64,000 bases of DNA from assembly GCA_013214355.1 (NCBI GenBank), contig JABSSL010000024.1:1-64000 (forward strand), written 5' to 3'. Position 1 is the first letter of the stretch. Each line of letters opens with the position of its first letter. A program made the translations under genes and the position numbers. Below the pieces are notes generated by a model. It worked only from the letters and a program-made list of their open reading frames with translations. It searched no databases and was not told where the DNA came from. This document shows, one piece after another, positions 38,204 through 46,560 of this stretch. The DNA comes from Saprospiraceae bacterium. GTDB taxonomy: Bacteria > Bacteroidota > Bacteroidia > Chitinophagales > Saprospiraceae.

Positions 38204-38543
38204 CATCTACGCCCTCCATCTCCATCAAATCTATGCCGAAATTCCGGATGGCTGTAACTAAAGGTATGGCCAACTTCCCCTTCTCGGTGATGCTATATTC
38301 AGTCTTTGGTGGAACCACCGCGTAGACTTCCCGGTGGATGAAGCCATCATTCTGAAGTTCTCGCAATTGCGAGGTCAACATCTTATCGGAGATATGAGGT
38401 ATAGCTCGCTTCAACTCACTGTAACGATACACCTGATCCTTAACCCGCCAAAGAATGGGAATCTTCCAGGTGCCTCCTATTCGATCCATCGCGAATTCAA
38501 CAGGATTATAGTAAACTTTACCATCGTACATAAAATCTGGCAT
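38184..38543 (-). CDS. HxlR family transcriptional regulator
   Basis: 119 residues, typical of the family. The winged helix has the signature VEFAMDRIGGTWKIPILWRVKD, then YRYSELKRAIPHISDKMLTSQLRELQNDGFIHREVY. HxlR proteins respond to aldehydes, quinones or other reactive species through a conserved cysteine in some members; none is seen near the N-terminus here. It is divergent from the DJ-1/PfpI gene (130-bp gap), which is its probable target, and its end overlaps the symporter gene by 20 bases. Confidence 0.9.
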   Translation of the reverse strand: MPDFMYDGKVYYNPVEFAMDRIGGTWKIPILWRVKDQVYRYSELKRAIPHISDKMLTSQLRELQNDGFIHREVYAVVPPKTEYSITEKGKLAIPLVTAIRNFGIDLMEMEGVDVSHYGR

Positions 38544-38577
38544 AGGCTAAGTTTTTGATATTCAGTATACTTTCTAA

Positions 38578-38591
38578 AAGGTAAGTACCTT
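38578..38591. promoter_or_regulatory. candidate HxlR operator
   Basis: Inverted repeat AAGGTA-AG-TACCTT in the gap between the divergent HxlR and DJ-1 genes. It overlaps a larger, imperfect GTATACTTT/AAAGGTAAGTAC symmetry. The site is well placed for an HxlR dimer controlling both genes. The short arms leave chance possible. Confidence 0.4.
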
Positions 38592-38673
38592 ACGATTTGG
38601 TAAATATATTTCTTTCAGCAGGTATAATTCACAAATTGCAGGCATCATTCATTAATAAGTAAAAAATATACAG

Positions 38674-39447
38674 ATGTCGAATTCAATAAAAGAACTTATT
38701 GGTAAAGAAACTAGCCATGGTGAAGGAAGCGAAAAAGCGAAGAAAGTACTCATCATTGCTGCTAATCCCAGTGTATCCCAAATGACGGGTTGGCCCATTG
38801 GAGCCTGGGCTGCAGAGCTTACCCACCCTTACTTCGAATTTCAACAGGCAGGCTATGAAATCACCATCGCTAGTCCTGATGGCGGAAAAGTTGTATTCGA
38901 TGGTTTCAGTGATCCAAGAGATGAGAGTGGTTACTCTGCTAGCGACTTGGTAAGTATGGGATTCATTAACACGCCAAGTCTGATCGGACTACTTGATGAC
39001 ACTCAAAAGCTATCCAATGTCAATCCTACCGACTTTGATGCGATCTTCCTGGTGGGTGGGCAGTCTCCTATGTATACGTATAAAGGGAATGAGGCCTTGA
39101 TGGATTTTGTTTCCAACTTCTATGAATCTGGCAAACCTACGGCAGTTGTGTGTCATGCCACCTGTATTCTATTGGATACCACCCTATCCGATGGTAGTAA
39201 ATTAGTGGAAGGGAAAACCTGGACGGGTTTCGCAGATGGTGAGGAACAAGTGGCTGATCAGTTCGTAGGTCAAAAAATACAGCCTTTCTGGATCGAAAGT
39301 GAAGCGCGGAAAATGGACAATACAACCTTCCAAGTGAAAGCCCCTTTCACAGCCTACGCTATTAAGGATGGTAATTTGATTACTGGGCAGCAGCAGAACT
39401 CTGGTGGTGTCGCGGCGGAATTGGTGATTGAAGCGTTGGAGGGGTAA
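38674..39447 (+). CDS. DJ-1/PfpI (Hsp31-like) family protein
   Basis: 257 residues. The class I glutamine-amidotransferase-like fold has the nucleophile elbow AVVC160HATCILL, with H161 next to it, and an upstream glutamate region (LVGGQSPM). Relatives act as glyoxalase III or protein deglycase, chaperones, or stress hydrolases. It is divergent from the HxlR regulator gene, and such pairs are common for electrophile or aldehyde stress. The Hsp31-type core LTHPYFEFQQAGYEITIASPDGG supports the assignment. The exact chemistry is not certain. Confidence 0.88.
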   Translation: MSNSIKELIGKETSHGEGSEKAKKVLIIAANPSVSQMTGWPIGAWAAELTHPYFEFQQAGYEITIASPDGGKVVFDGFSDPRDESGYSASDLVSMGFINTPSLIGLLDDTQKLSNVNPTDFDAIFLVGGQSPMYTYKGNEALMDFVSNFYESGKPTAVVCHATCILLDTTLSDGSKLVEGKTWTGFADGEEQVADQFVGQKIQPFWIESEARKMDNTTFQVKAPFTAYAIKDGNLITGQQQNSGGVAAELVIEALEG

Positions 39448-39468
39448 TATTAGGAGTGTCGTTAGACT

Positions 39469-39680
39469 GCGGGTGGGAGCTCGCGGTCTAATGGTGGGTG
39501 TGGTGATTGACTGCGGGCGGGAGCCCGCGGTTGGTGTGGTTGACGAGCAGAGCTCGTGACCGGTGTGCAGAGTGGTGGAGAGGGGACGGCGGGCGTCGGC
39601 GGGCAGGAGCTTGGTGGGTGAAAGAAGGCGGGCAGGAGCCCGCGGTTGGTGTGGTTGTCGAGCGGAGCTCGTGACCGGTG
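39469..39680. repeat. tandem GC-rich double-hairpin repeat
   Basis: Two 53-base units (39513-39565 and 39628-39680; about 50 of 53 identical) each contain two hairpins: GCGGGC-N4-GCCCGC and CGAGC-N3-GCTCG. A third, degenerate first hairpin at 39469-39486 reads GCGGGT-GGGA-GCTCGC, where the changed bases still pair as G-U wobbles. Partial copies occur near 39598. The block fills the 285-base gap between the DJ-1 gene and the reductase gene. It resembles REP/BIME-like intergenic repeats. The GC-rich sequence differs from the surroundings. Confidence 0.75.
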
Positions 39681-39732
39681 GGTCGATTGAAAATTTGGCT
39701 TATTTTGGTTGTTGTAAGAAAAAAGATGTTGT

Positions 39733-40347
39733 ATGAAAATCGCAATTATTGGACATGGGAATGTTGGTGGGGCCTTGGCGGGGCAATGGCTGAAGGCAGG
39801 TCATGAAGTCATGGTGGGAGCTCGGAATCCAAAGAGTGAGAAGCTGGAACGTTTGCTGTCAAAGCATCCAGAGATATCGGTCATGGGGGTGGCCAAGGCG
39901 GTTCAATCGGCGGAGGTGCTACTGATTGCCACGCCTCCAGAAATCGCTAATACGCTGGTAGAGCAATGGGGAGATGTCAGTGGTAAAACCATCATTGACG
40001 CAACTAATGCGATCCGAAAAAAACCAGATCCCTTTCCTACGGCTTACCATGCCTTTGCTGCTCAAACCGGGGCATCCGTCGTAAAATGCTTCAATACGAC
40101 TGGTTACGAAAACATGCTCAATCCCAACTATGGAGATCAAGCTTTGGACCTGTTCATGGCGGGCGATAGTGATGCTGCTAAAGCAGTAGCTAAACAGCTA
40201 GCCTTGGACGCTGGTTTCGCGGCTTGTTATGACTTCGGCAAGGCGGATCGCGTAGAACTGTTAGAGCAATTTGCCTTGGCCTGGATCAATCTTGCCCTAT
40301 TTCAAGGGCATGGCCGAAGCATTGGTGTTAAACTGCTAAAACGATAA
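39733..40347 (+). CDS. NADPH-dependent F420 reductase-like (NpdG/DinF-type) oxidoreductase
   Basis: 204 residues. The N-terminal Rossmann motif is GHGNVGGALAGQWLKAGHEV, and the ARNP after it favours NADP(H). The remaining sequence has the F420-reductase-like pattern (EVLLIATPPEIANTLVEQW, IIDATNAI, VVKCFNTTGYENM). In organisms without coenzyme F420 this family has other, mostly unknown, reductase roles. The start has no strong ribosome-binding site, as is common in Bacteroidota. It is preceded by the hairpin repeat block and followed by a permease. Confidence 0.85.
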   Translation: MKIAIIGHGNVGGALAGQWLKAGHEVMVGARNPKSEKLERLLSKHPEISVMGVAKAVQSAEVLLIATPPEIANTLVEQWGDVSGKTIIDATNAIRKKPDPFPTAYHAFAAQTGASVVKCFNTTGYENMLNPNYGDQALDLFMAGDSDAAKAVAKQLALDAGFAACYDFGKADRVELLEQFALAWINLALFQGHGRSIGVKLLKR

Positions 40348-40428
40348 GCCCTTTTGCTAGGATTGTGATTCTCGGTTGTTGATGCCTATCTTTAGAGAGT
40401 ACCTTTGGTTCCTTAAATCACCGGCCGC

Positions 40429-42897
40429 ATGTTTCGCAACCACCTAAAGATTGCTTTCCGTAGCATCCTTAAGCATAAGCAAAATACTGTTATCAATTTA
40501 GGAGGGCTAGCCATCGGCTTAGCTTGTTGCATCGTCCTCTTTTACATGGTGCAATACGAATTGCGTTTTGATAGCTTTCATGAAAAAGCGGATCGTATTT
40601 ATCGGGTAAATATGCACTTGGTCAGTCCGAATAAGGACGTATTTACCAATGGTAGTTCTTACGGTTTACCACAATTATTATTAGATCAATATCCAGATCT
40701 TTTCCAGGATGAGGAAAACAAAGCTCAAACCACCCTTTTCAAGTACCTAGAATTTGGCCAAGTAGATGTCATAGAAGAAAATCAGGAGGATAGATCCTTT
40801 CGAGAAGAATGGATTGCCTTTGCTCAAACTAGTTTTTTCCATCTTTTTGACATTGAATGGTTAGCTGGAGATCGGGAGACAGCCCTTTTAGCTCCTAATA
40901 CGGTGATCATCAGTAAAAGCCTAGCAGAGAAATACTTTGGGAACTTAGCGAAGGATCCCAGCCAGGTAGTTGGCAAAGCGCTTCGACTCATTGACCAAGG
41001 AGGGATTCAAGCCTCCGGATTGGATCAGGGTCTGGAAATAGTGGGCGTATTTGAGGACTTGCCGAGCAATAGCTCTTTGAGGATGAAAATGTTGGTCTCT
41101 TTTAAAACGATTGAAGAGATACAAAAGCCCAACATGAATTCTATTCAGTATGCTGGAATGTTTGTCAAAAACTACATTGCCCTACCGGAAAATTACGACC
41201 CAAAATTATTGGAAGAACAGTTTCCGGAACTCATTCAAAAGCATTTAGGAGAAGAATGGGTAGACAAACGACGCATTGTACTCCAAGCCTTCCGAGATAT
41301 CCATTTCAATACTGCATACAATAATCCGGCGGTCAATAAGCAAAATATCTTATCCTTGGGCTGGGTGGGTCTCCTGCTGCTGCTAGTATCCTGCATTAAC
41401 TATGTCAATTTGTCCATAGCTATTTCAGCTAGTCGCTCCAAGGAGATGGTGATGCGAAAAATACTGGGCAGTAGTCGGCAAGTGCTGATCAATGGAGCCA
41501 TGATAGAAACCGCAATCATGGTGTTCCTGGCTATTCTGTTGGCCATTGGTATAGCAGAAATACTGCTCCGCAATTTGACGGAAGTGCTGATTTATCCCGC
41601 TCCTTTTGCCCTACTTGGGGTATCTGGAATTTTCCTTTTCCTCACCGGCATTTTCTTCTTTTGTTTGCTTCTCAACGGGCTTTATCCAGCCTTATTTTTA
41701 TCGCGCTTCAAACCCATTCAATACTTAAGTAGTAACCTTAATCTCCGGTTAGTAGGTAACTTGAGTATGCGTCGCGTTTTACTGCTAGTACAATTTACGA
41801 TTGCCCAAGGCATTATCATCGCTGCTCTGGTCATTGCTAAGCAAGTGAACTTTGGATTGCATAAGGATCTAGGGTTCACCAAGGATGCTGTCATCACGAT
41901 GGACCTCCCTACCAAGGATGCTGTCGCCTTAACCCGCTTTAAGGAACAATTGTCCGCATCTCCACAGATTCAAAGTATTAGTTACTCTACCAATGCACCA
42001 ATGTCCGATCGGCATTGGCGAGGCTCATTCACCTACAAGAGCGAGCAATTAGATTTGGAGGAGATAGCTGCTGAGTTCAAATACGGCGATGAAGACTACC
42101 TATCCACCTATGGTTTTGAGCTGCTGGCTGGGAAATATTTTGAGGCGGAACGTGCCTTGCCGCGAGCCGTGGTAAATGAAGCCCTACTAGAGGCAATACA
42201 AATTGGTGATCCTGCGGAGGCTATTGGGCAAACTTTGATCCTACCCTTTCGGGAACGAAAAATTGAAATCATTGGCGTCGTTAAGAATTTCCATTTGACA
42301 ACTATACACCACAACATAGAACCCTGCTTAATCTTTTGCGAACCGAGGCGTCCCAAAGCGATTGTAGCCGTTAAATTACAGGGGCGATCCCCACAAGCAA
42401 TTCGAGGCGCTATCTCCTCCACCGCCGATAGTTGGGCCCAAGCCTTTCCCGGCTTTGTTTTCAACTATCAGTTTCTAGATCAGCAGCTCGCGAATTTCTA
42501 TGAATCAGAGACTCGATCAGCCTTTTTGTTTAAAGCCTTTTCCTGCATCGCCATTCTGATCTCAGTACTAGGGCTATACGGATTGGTGTCTTTAATGGCC
42601 CTTCGTCGAATGAAAGAATTGGGAATAAGAAAAGTATTGGGTGCATCGATTCAGAGCATAGTTGTTCTGTTTTCAAAAGAATTCACCTTACTAATTGGCT
42701 TGGCTTTCCTTCTAGCTAGTGGTTTAGGCTATTGGTTACTCAATCAATGGCTAACGAATTATGCTTACCGAGCCCCGATCACTCCCGGTGTCTTCATCTT
42801 GGCTGGATCTATTACCCTACTACTAGCATGGCTAACGATTAGTTTCAGGACTGTACAATCTGCACGGATCAATCCGGTAGAGACGCTGCGTCAGTAA
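40429..42897 (+). CDS. MacB/FtsX-type ABC transporter permease
   Basis: 822 residues with the double-unit layout. The N-terminal helix (about 20-42; INLGGLAIGLACCIVLFYMV) precedes a periplasmic MacB core that is unusually long, with insertions such as LFQDEENKAQTTLFKYLE. The first FtsX block has RSKEMVMRKILGSSRQVLI, which departs from the EVGVRK consensus, and the second has RMKELGIRKVLGAS, ending NPVETLRQ. It is monocistronic as far as can be seen, since neighbours lie 81 and 194 bases away. No ATPase is adjacent. The divergence of the first FtsX block suggests a specialised or relaxed copy. Confidence 0.92.
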   Translation: MFRNHLKIAFRSILKHKQNTVINLGGLAIGLACCIVLFYMVQYELRFDSFHEKADRIYRVNMHLVSPNKDVFTNGSSYGLPQLLLDQYPDLFQDEENKAQTTLFKYLEFGQVDVIEENQEDRSFREEWIAFAQTSFFHLFDIEWLAGDRETALLAPNTVIISKSLAEKYFGNLAKDPSQVVGKALRLIDQGGIQASGLDQGLEIVGVFEDLPSNSSLRMKMLVSFKTIEEIQKPNMNSIQYAGMFVKNYIALPENYDPKLLEEQFPELIQKHLGEEWVDKRRIVLQAFRDIHFNTAYNNPAVNKQNILSLGWVGLLLLLVSCINYVNLSIAISASRSKEMVMRKILGSSRQVLINGAMIETAIMVFLAILLAIGIAEILLRNLTEVLIYPAPFALLGVSGIFLFLTGIFFFCLLLNGLYPALFLSRFKPIQYLSSNLNLRLVGNLSMRRVLLLVQFTIAQGIIIAALVIAKQVNFGLHKDLGFTKDAVITMDLPTKDAVALTRFKEQLSASPQIQSISYSTNAPMSDRHWRGSFTYKSEQLDLEEIAAEFKYGDEDYLSTYGFELLAGKYFEAERALPRAVVNEALLEAIQIGDPAEAIGQTLILPFRERKIEIIGVVKNFHLTTIHHNIEPCLIFCEPRRPKAIVAVKLQGRSPQAIRGAISSTADSWAQAFPGFVFNYQFLDQQLANFYESETRSAFLFKAFSCIAILISVLGLYGLVSLMALRRMKELGIRKVLGASIQSIVVLFSKEFTLLIGLAFLLASGLGYWLLNQWLTNYAYRAPITPGVFILAGSITLLLAWLTISFRTVQSARINPVETLRQ

Positions 42898-43091
42898 ATA
42901 ATTCCAAGGCCTAGTCTATTAGTAATTGCTAAAGGAGTGTATAATCCCTGACTAAATTGGTCACAGCACGCGACCAGTATGAGGGGAGAAAAACCTACCT
43001 TCCTGTCTCCAGATGGGTAATGATCTATCCATAGGTAAATACCTTTGGCATGCTCTCTACCCAAACTTAGATTATTGATCCTCACATTAGT

Positions 43092-45695
43092 ATGAAAATG
43101 AATCGCCTCTTCCTCTTCCTTCTACTGGTTGTAGTAGCTAGCCTATTCATCATCCAGTCACCCAAGCAGTCAAGTCAGTATCCCTCCGAAGCCTTAGAAA
43201 CATCAGGCGCGGGATTAAGCCTAGAAGACTGGTCCTTTGAACGGTCCTATCCCAGCACAACCATCCCAAGAAAAACGTTTCAGAAGGCCTTCCTACAGCA
43301 TCAGCAACAACTACTCGAAAAGTCTGGCCCATCCAATGGAAACTGGGAAAGTCTGGGACCTGAAAACATCGGCGGCCGGATCCTCTGCCTCGCCTTTCAC
43401 CCCACCAACCCAAATATCATCTACGCTGGATCCGCAGGAGCCGGTCTCTGGAAAACCAGCACACAGGGCGTTGGGCGTACTGCCTGGGAACATGTCCCTA
43501 CCAACTTTCCTGTAATTGGTGTCGCTACTATAGCTATTGATCCAGATAATCCAGATCATATGCTGATTGGAACAGGAGAAACCTATGGCGTAGGCTTTGC
43601 ACGCCCAGGTACGGAAAATCGCCTGACCCGGGGAACCTATGGCATCGGCATTTTGCAAACCAATAATGGCGGTGAAACCTGGACCCAAGTTTTAGACTTC
43701 GACCAAGATCAGATTATCGGTATCCAAGACCTGGAGATGAACCCCAATAACCCTTTGGAGGTGTATGCCGCGACAACTTTAGGTGTCTATAAGAGTGTAG
43801 ATGGGGGCAATGAATGGAATCTAATTTTCATTAAGTCCAACTGTGTCGATATTGAAATTGACCCCACAAACAGTGAGGTAGTCTATGTTTCCCATGGCAA
43901 TCTCAACTTCGACCAAAATATTGCCCGGTCTGGCATTTACAAGTCCATCAATGGTGGCGAAAGCTTTACAGAACTAGCAGATCCAAACCTACCGAGCGCT
44001 TGGTCAGGAAATTGCAAGTTGAGTATTGATCCCAATAACTCCAATATCATTTACGCCGCCCTGCAGGATGCCTTTTTTGACGAAAATGCCAACCCTCCAC
44101 GCGGTCTCCTCAAATCCTCAGATGCAGGCGAGACTTGGACCAATATTAACCAACAGGACATCGCACGCTTTCAGGGATGGTATTCTCATGATATAGCGAT
44201 CAACCCTACTAATTCTAGCGAACTGTATAAGGTGGGTATCGATGCTTGGAAATCGACAGACGGTGGAACACTATTTGAGAAACGCTCCAATTGGGCGCTT
44301 TGGACCTTTGGCCAGATATCGGTAGATTCAGTAGAAGGTAGGCCGGGGTATGTACATGCGGATATTCATGCCGTCTATTATCATCCCTTACAAACAGAAA
44401 AAGTCTTCTTCGCCACTGATGGAGGTGTTTTTTCTACTACAGATGGTGGACTGACCTTTACCACACATAATGGCGGATTACAGACTACACAATTCTACGC
44501 CAATATGTCGAGTTCCGCCACTGATCCAAATCTTTGCATTGGAGGTACGCAGGACAACTCTACCTACATCTACAGAGGGGAACCCTCCTGGTACAGGGTA
44601 ATTGGTGGAGATGGAATGTCAGCAGCCATCCAAGCGCAGAATGATCAGGTACTTTTTGGTTCGGCTCAAGGGCTTTATGTAGTCAAATCTACTGATGGGG
44701 GCTTTAGTTTCAGCAATGTTTCGCCAGACCGTATTGATGGAGACCGAGTAGCCTTTTCCGCCCCTTACGAAATTGCACCCAGCAACAATGATATCATGTA
44801 CGCCGGTTCTCTGATCCTTTATCGATCTTCTGATGCGGCAGAAAGCTGGGTACCGACTAGAAACGTGGCCATTGATGGCTTTAACCGAACGGTGAAGATT
44901 GGTATCTCTCCTTTCGATCCTGATCTAATCTACGTGGCCACAGCGCCCGACCCTTTTTCAGGCAATGGTTCAGCCAAGGTATTTAAATCTGGGGACGGGG
45001 GACAAAACTTCGATCAGATGATGGGCTTACCAGACCGAGTCTGTAAAGATATTACCATTGATCCTACCAACGATCAAATCGTGTACCTGGCCTTCTCCGG
45101 CTTTGGTACTGATCATGTGTACAAAAGTACCAATGGAGGGGATAGCTGGTTTTCGGCAGGTGCTGGTCTACCGGACGTACCCACCAATAGTGTAGCTATT
45201 GATCCCTCAAATACGGATGATGTCTACGTCGGCAATGACTTGGGCGTTTACTATTCCCCCGATGCAGGCGCGACCTGGGAAAACTTTAGCGATGCACTTC
45301 CAGATGCCACTATGGTGATGGATTTGAATGTATCTCCCGCTAATCGTAAGCTCAGAATCGCTACCCATGGCCGAGGAATATATCAACGGGATTTTGTTTC
45401 CTTCCCATTAGATGCGCCTGAGACTAGTGCAGCACAAGTTCAATTAAAGGTCTATCCAAATCCCGCGAATGAATGGGTGAAGCTGGAGATAGAATTAACT
45501 TCAAGCATACAGAACTCAGCCGTGCGATTACTTTCCCTATCCGGACAGGCCTTAGAAGACATTCACAATGGTCCGCTATCGCCTGGCACTAATCAATTGC
45601 AATGGATGGTTAACCCTAACCTCCCTAAAGGGCAGTATATCATCCAGATAGAATTGGATGGTAAACGCACTAGCAGAAGTTTGCAGCTGCAATAG
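43092..45695 (+). CDS. secreted BNR/sortilin-like beta-propeller protein with T9SS sorting domain
   Basis: 867 residues. A signal peptide (about 1-22) is followed by many Asp-box/BNR repeats of the SxDxGxTW type (SSDAGETWTNI, STNGGDSWFSAG, SPDAGATWENF), which build a sortilin/photosynthesis-system-II-assembly-like propeller. The C-terminal ~83 residues from about 785 (LKVYPNPANEWVKLEIEL, ending SRSLQLQ) match a type A T9SS sorting domain, so the protein should be exported across the outer membrane and attached. It may be an enzyme or an adhesin. The repeats are typical of xyloglucanases and sialidases, but catalytic residues could not be identified. Confidence 0.9.
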   Translation: MKMNRLFLFLLLVVVASLFIIQSPKQSSQYPSEALETSGAGLSLEDWSFERSYPSTTIPRKTFQKAFLQHQQQLLEKSGPSNGNWESLGPENIGGRILCLAFHPTNPNIIYAGSAGAGLWKTSTQGVGRTAWEHVPTNFPVIGVATIAIDPDNPDHMLIGTGETYGVGFARPGTENRLTRGTYGIGILQTNNGGETWTQVLDFDQDQIIGIQDLEMNPNNPLEVYAATTLGVYKSVDGGNEWNLIFIKSNCVDIEIDPTNSEVVYVSHGNLNFDQNIARSGIYKSINGGESFTELADPNLPSAWSGNCKLSIDPNNSNIIYAALQDAFFDENANPPRGLLKSSDAGETWTNINQQDIARFQGWYSHDIAINPTNSSELYKVGIDAWKSTDGGTLFEKRSNWALWTFGQISVDSVEGRPGYVHADIHAVYYHPLQTEKVFFATDGGVFSTTDGGLTFTTHNGGLQTTQFYANMSSSATDPNLCIGGTQDNSTYIYRGEPSWYRVIGGDGMSAAIQAQNDQVLFGSAQGLYVVKSTDGGFSFSNVSPDRIDGDRVAFSAPYEIAPSNNDIMYAGSLILYRSSDAAESWVPTRNVAIDGFNRTVKIGISPFDPDLIYVATAPDPFSGNGSAKVFKSGDGGQNFDQMMGLPDRVCKDITIDPTNDQIVYLAFSGFGTDHVYKSTNGGDSWFSAGAGLPDVPTNSVAIDPSNTDDVYVGNDLGVYYSPDAGATWENFSDALPDATMVMDLNVSPANRKLRIATHGRGIYQRDFVSFPLDAPETSAAQVQLKVYPNPANEWVKLEIELTSSIQNSAVRLLSLSGQALEDIHNGPLSPGTNQLQWMVNPNLPKGQYIIQIELDGKRTSRSLQLQ

Positions 45696-45780
45696 TAGTT
45701 TATTACGGAGCCGAAGTTTCCACTCATAGCCGTAAGGCTTAACTGATCACAAGTCTTCGGTTCTGCAGCATACTGACTTT

Positions 45781-45796
45781 GGCAGAGTGTTCTGCC
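45781..45796 (+). terminator. short hairpin after the BNR-protein gene
   Basis: GGCAGA-GTGT-TCTGCC is a perfect 6-bp stem 86 bases past the stop codon. It is not followed by a strong T-run. An imperfect, longer-range pairing (AGCCGAAG near 45710 with CTTCGGTT near 45753) lies just upstream. Either could end the transcript. Weak evidence. Confidence 0.3.
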
Positions 45797-45846
45797 TGTT
45801 AATACCTGTTTTAAGCCCATGTTAGAAGGAATCTTGCACTTTGGAT

Positions 45847-45991
45847 TGCCTTGGGCGACTGACTTTCTTACAATCGCCTAAGATCTACCTGGCGGTAGAC
45901 AGGAAGTCAGCAAAGAACGCTCGGCAAAACGAAACTTGCTAGGCTGGTTGAGTAATCAACTCAAGCACAACGCTTCGAACAATGTTTTGCC
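45847..45991. repeat. dispersed structured repeat, copy 2
   Basis: Matches the element at 17402-17493 in three blocks: TGCCTTGGGCGAC (45847-45859), a 21-mer at 45916-45936 and a 19-mer at 45973-45991. GGCAAAAC (45923-45930) pairs with GTTTTGCC (45984-45991). A variable hairpin precedes the core, here CTGACTT (45859-45865) with AAGTCAG (45904-45910). An insert of about 37 bases separates the two core words. The rest of the 45696-46225 gap has no supported gene. Confidence 0.7.
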
Positions 45992-46225
45992 GGGCCACGC
46001 GCTAATGGTTATATCCCTAATGCTCAACAAGACGTTCCCTAAGGGCTTGGAGGTTCTATTAACCTACTTGTCTTAGTAGCTAATTCCATCAAAATTCGCT
46101 GCTCTGGCCCTTTTGTGTGTTGGGTCTTCGGCGAAAAAATCGGGATTTCATACAACTTTCTTGTATTGAGGTTGTCTTTCAAGTGTTTTATTTCGACATT
46201 TACGAAAGAAATAAAGAAGAACATA

Positions 46226-46555
46226 ATGAAAGGTACCCATCTAGGTGAATTCGAAGAACTTGTACTATTGATCGTAGCTGTACTATTTGATAATGCCTAT
46301 GGCATTGCGGTACAAGAAGAAATCGCTAAACGCAGCGGCCGGAAGGTAACGATCAGTACGGTACACTCAGCCTTACATCGACTGGATAAAAAAGGCTATG
46401 TCACTTCTCGCTATGGAGAAGCCACCGCCACTCGCGGTGGGCGTCGGAAACTTTTATTCACCGTTACCCCAGCGGGAGAAGGCGTACTTCACCAGAGCCG
46501 GAAACTTCGCAATGACCTCTGGGATTCCATTCCCGAACTCGCATTTAAATTCTAG
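46226..46555 (+). CDS. PadR family transcriptional regulator
   Basis: 109 residues from ATG 46226; a 37-residue upstream extension exists in frame but has no PadR character. The winged helix is clear: LGEFEELVLLIVAVLFDNAYGIAVQEEIAKR, then VTISTVHSALHRLDKKGYVTSRYGEATATRGGRRKLLFTVTPAG. The usual PadR long C-terminal helical region is short here. It is separated from the prefix-type permease gene by 5 bases, so the pair is one operon. PadR genes coupled to permeases with a prefix domain are a recurrent arrangement. The inducer is unknown. Confidence 0.9.
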   Translation: MKGTHLGEFEELVLLIVAVLFDNAYGIAVQEEIAKRSGRKVTISTVHSALHRLDKKGYVTSRYGEATATRGGRRKLLFTVTPAGEGVLHQSRKLRNDLWDSIPELAFKF

Positions 46556-46560
46556 GATAC

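Noticed and set aside
39488-39745. Minus-strand open frame in the GC-rich gap
   Set aside because: It is a translation of the tandem hairpin repeat and is rich in low-complexity Pro, Arg and His.
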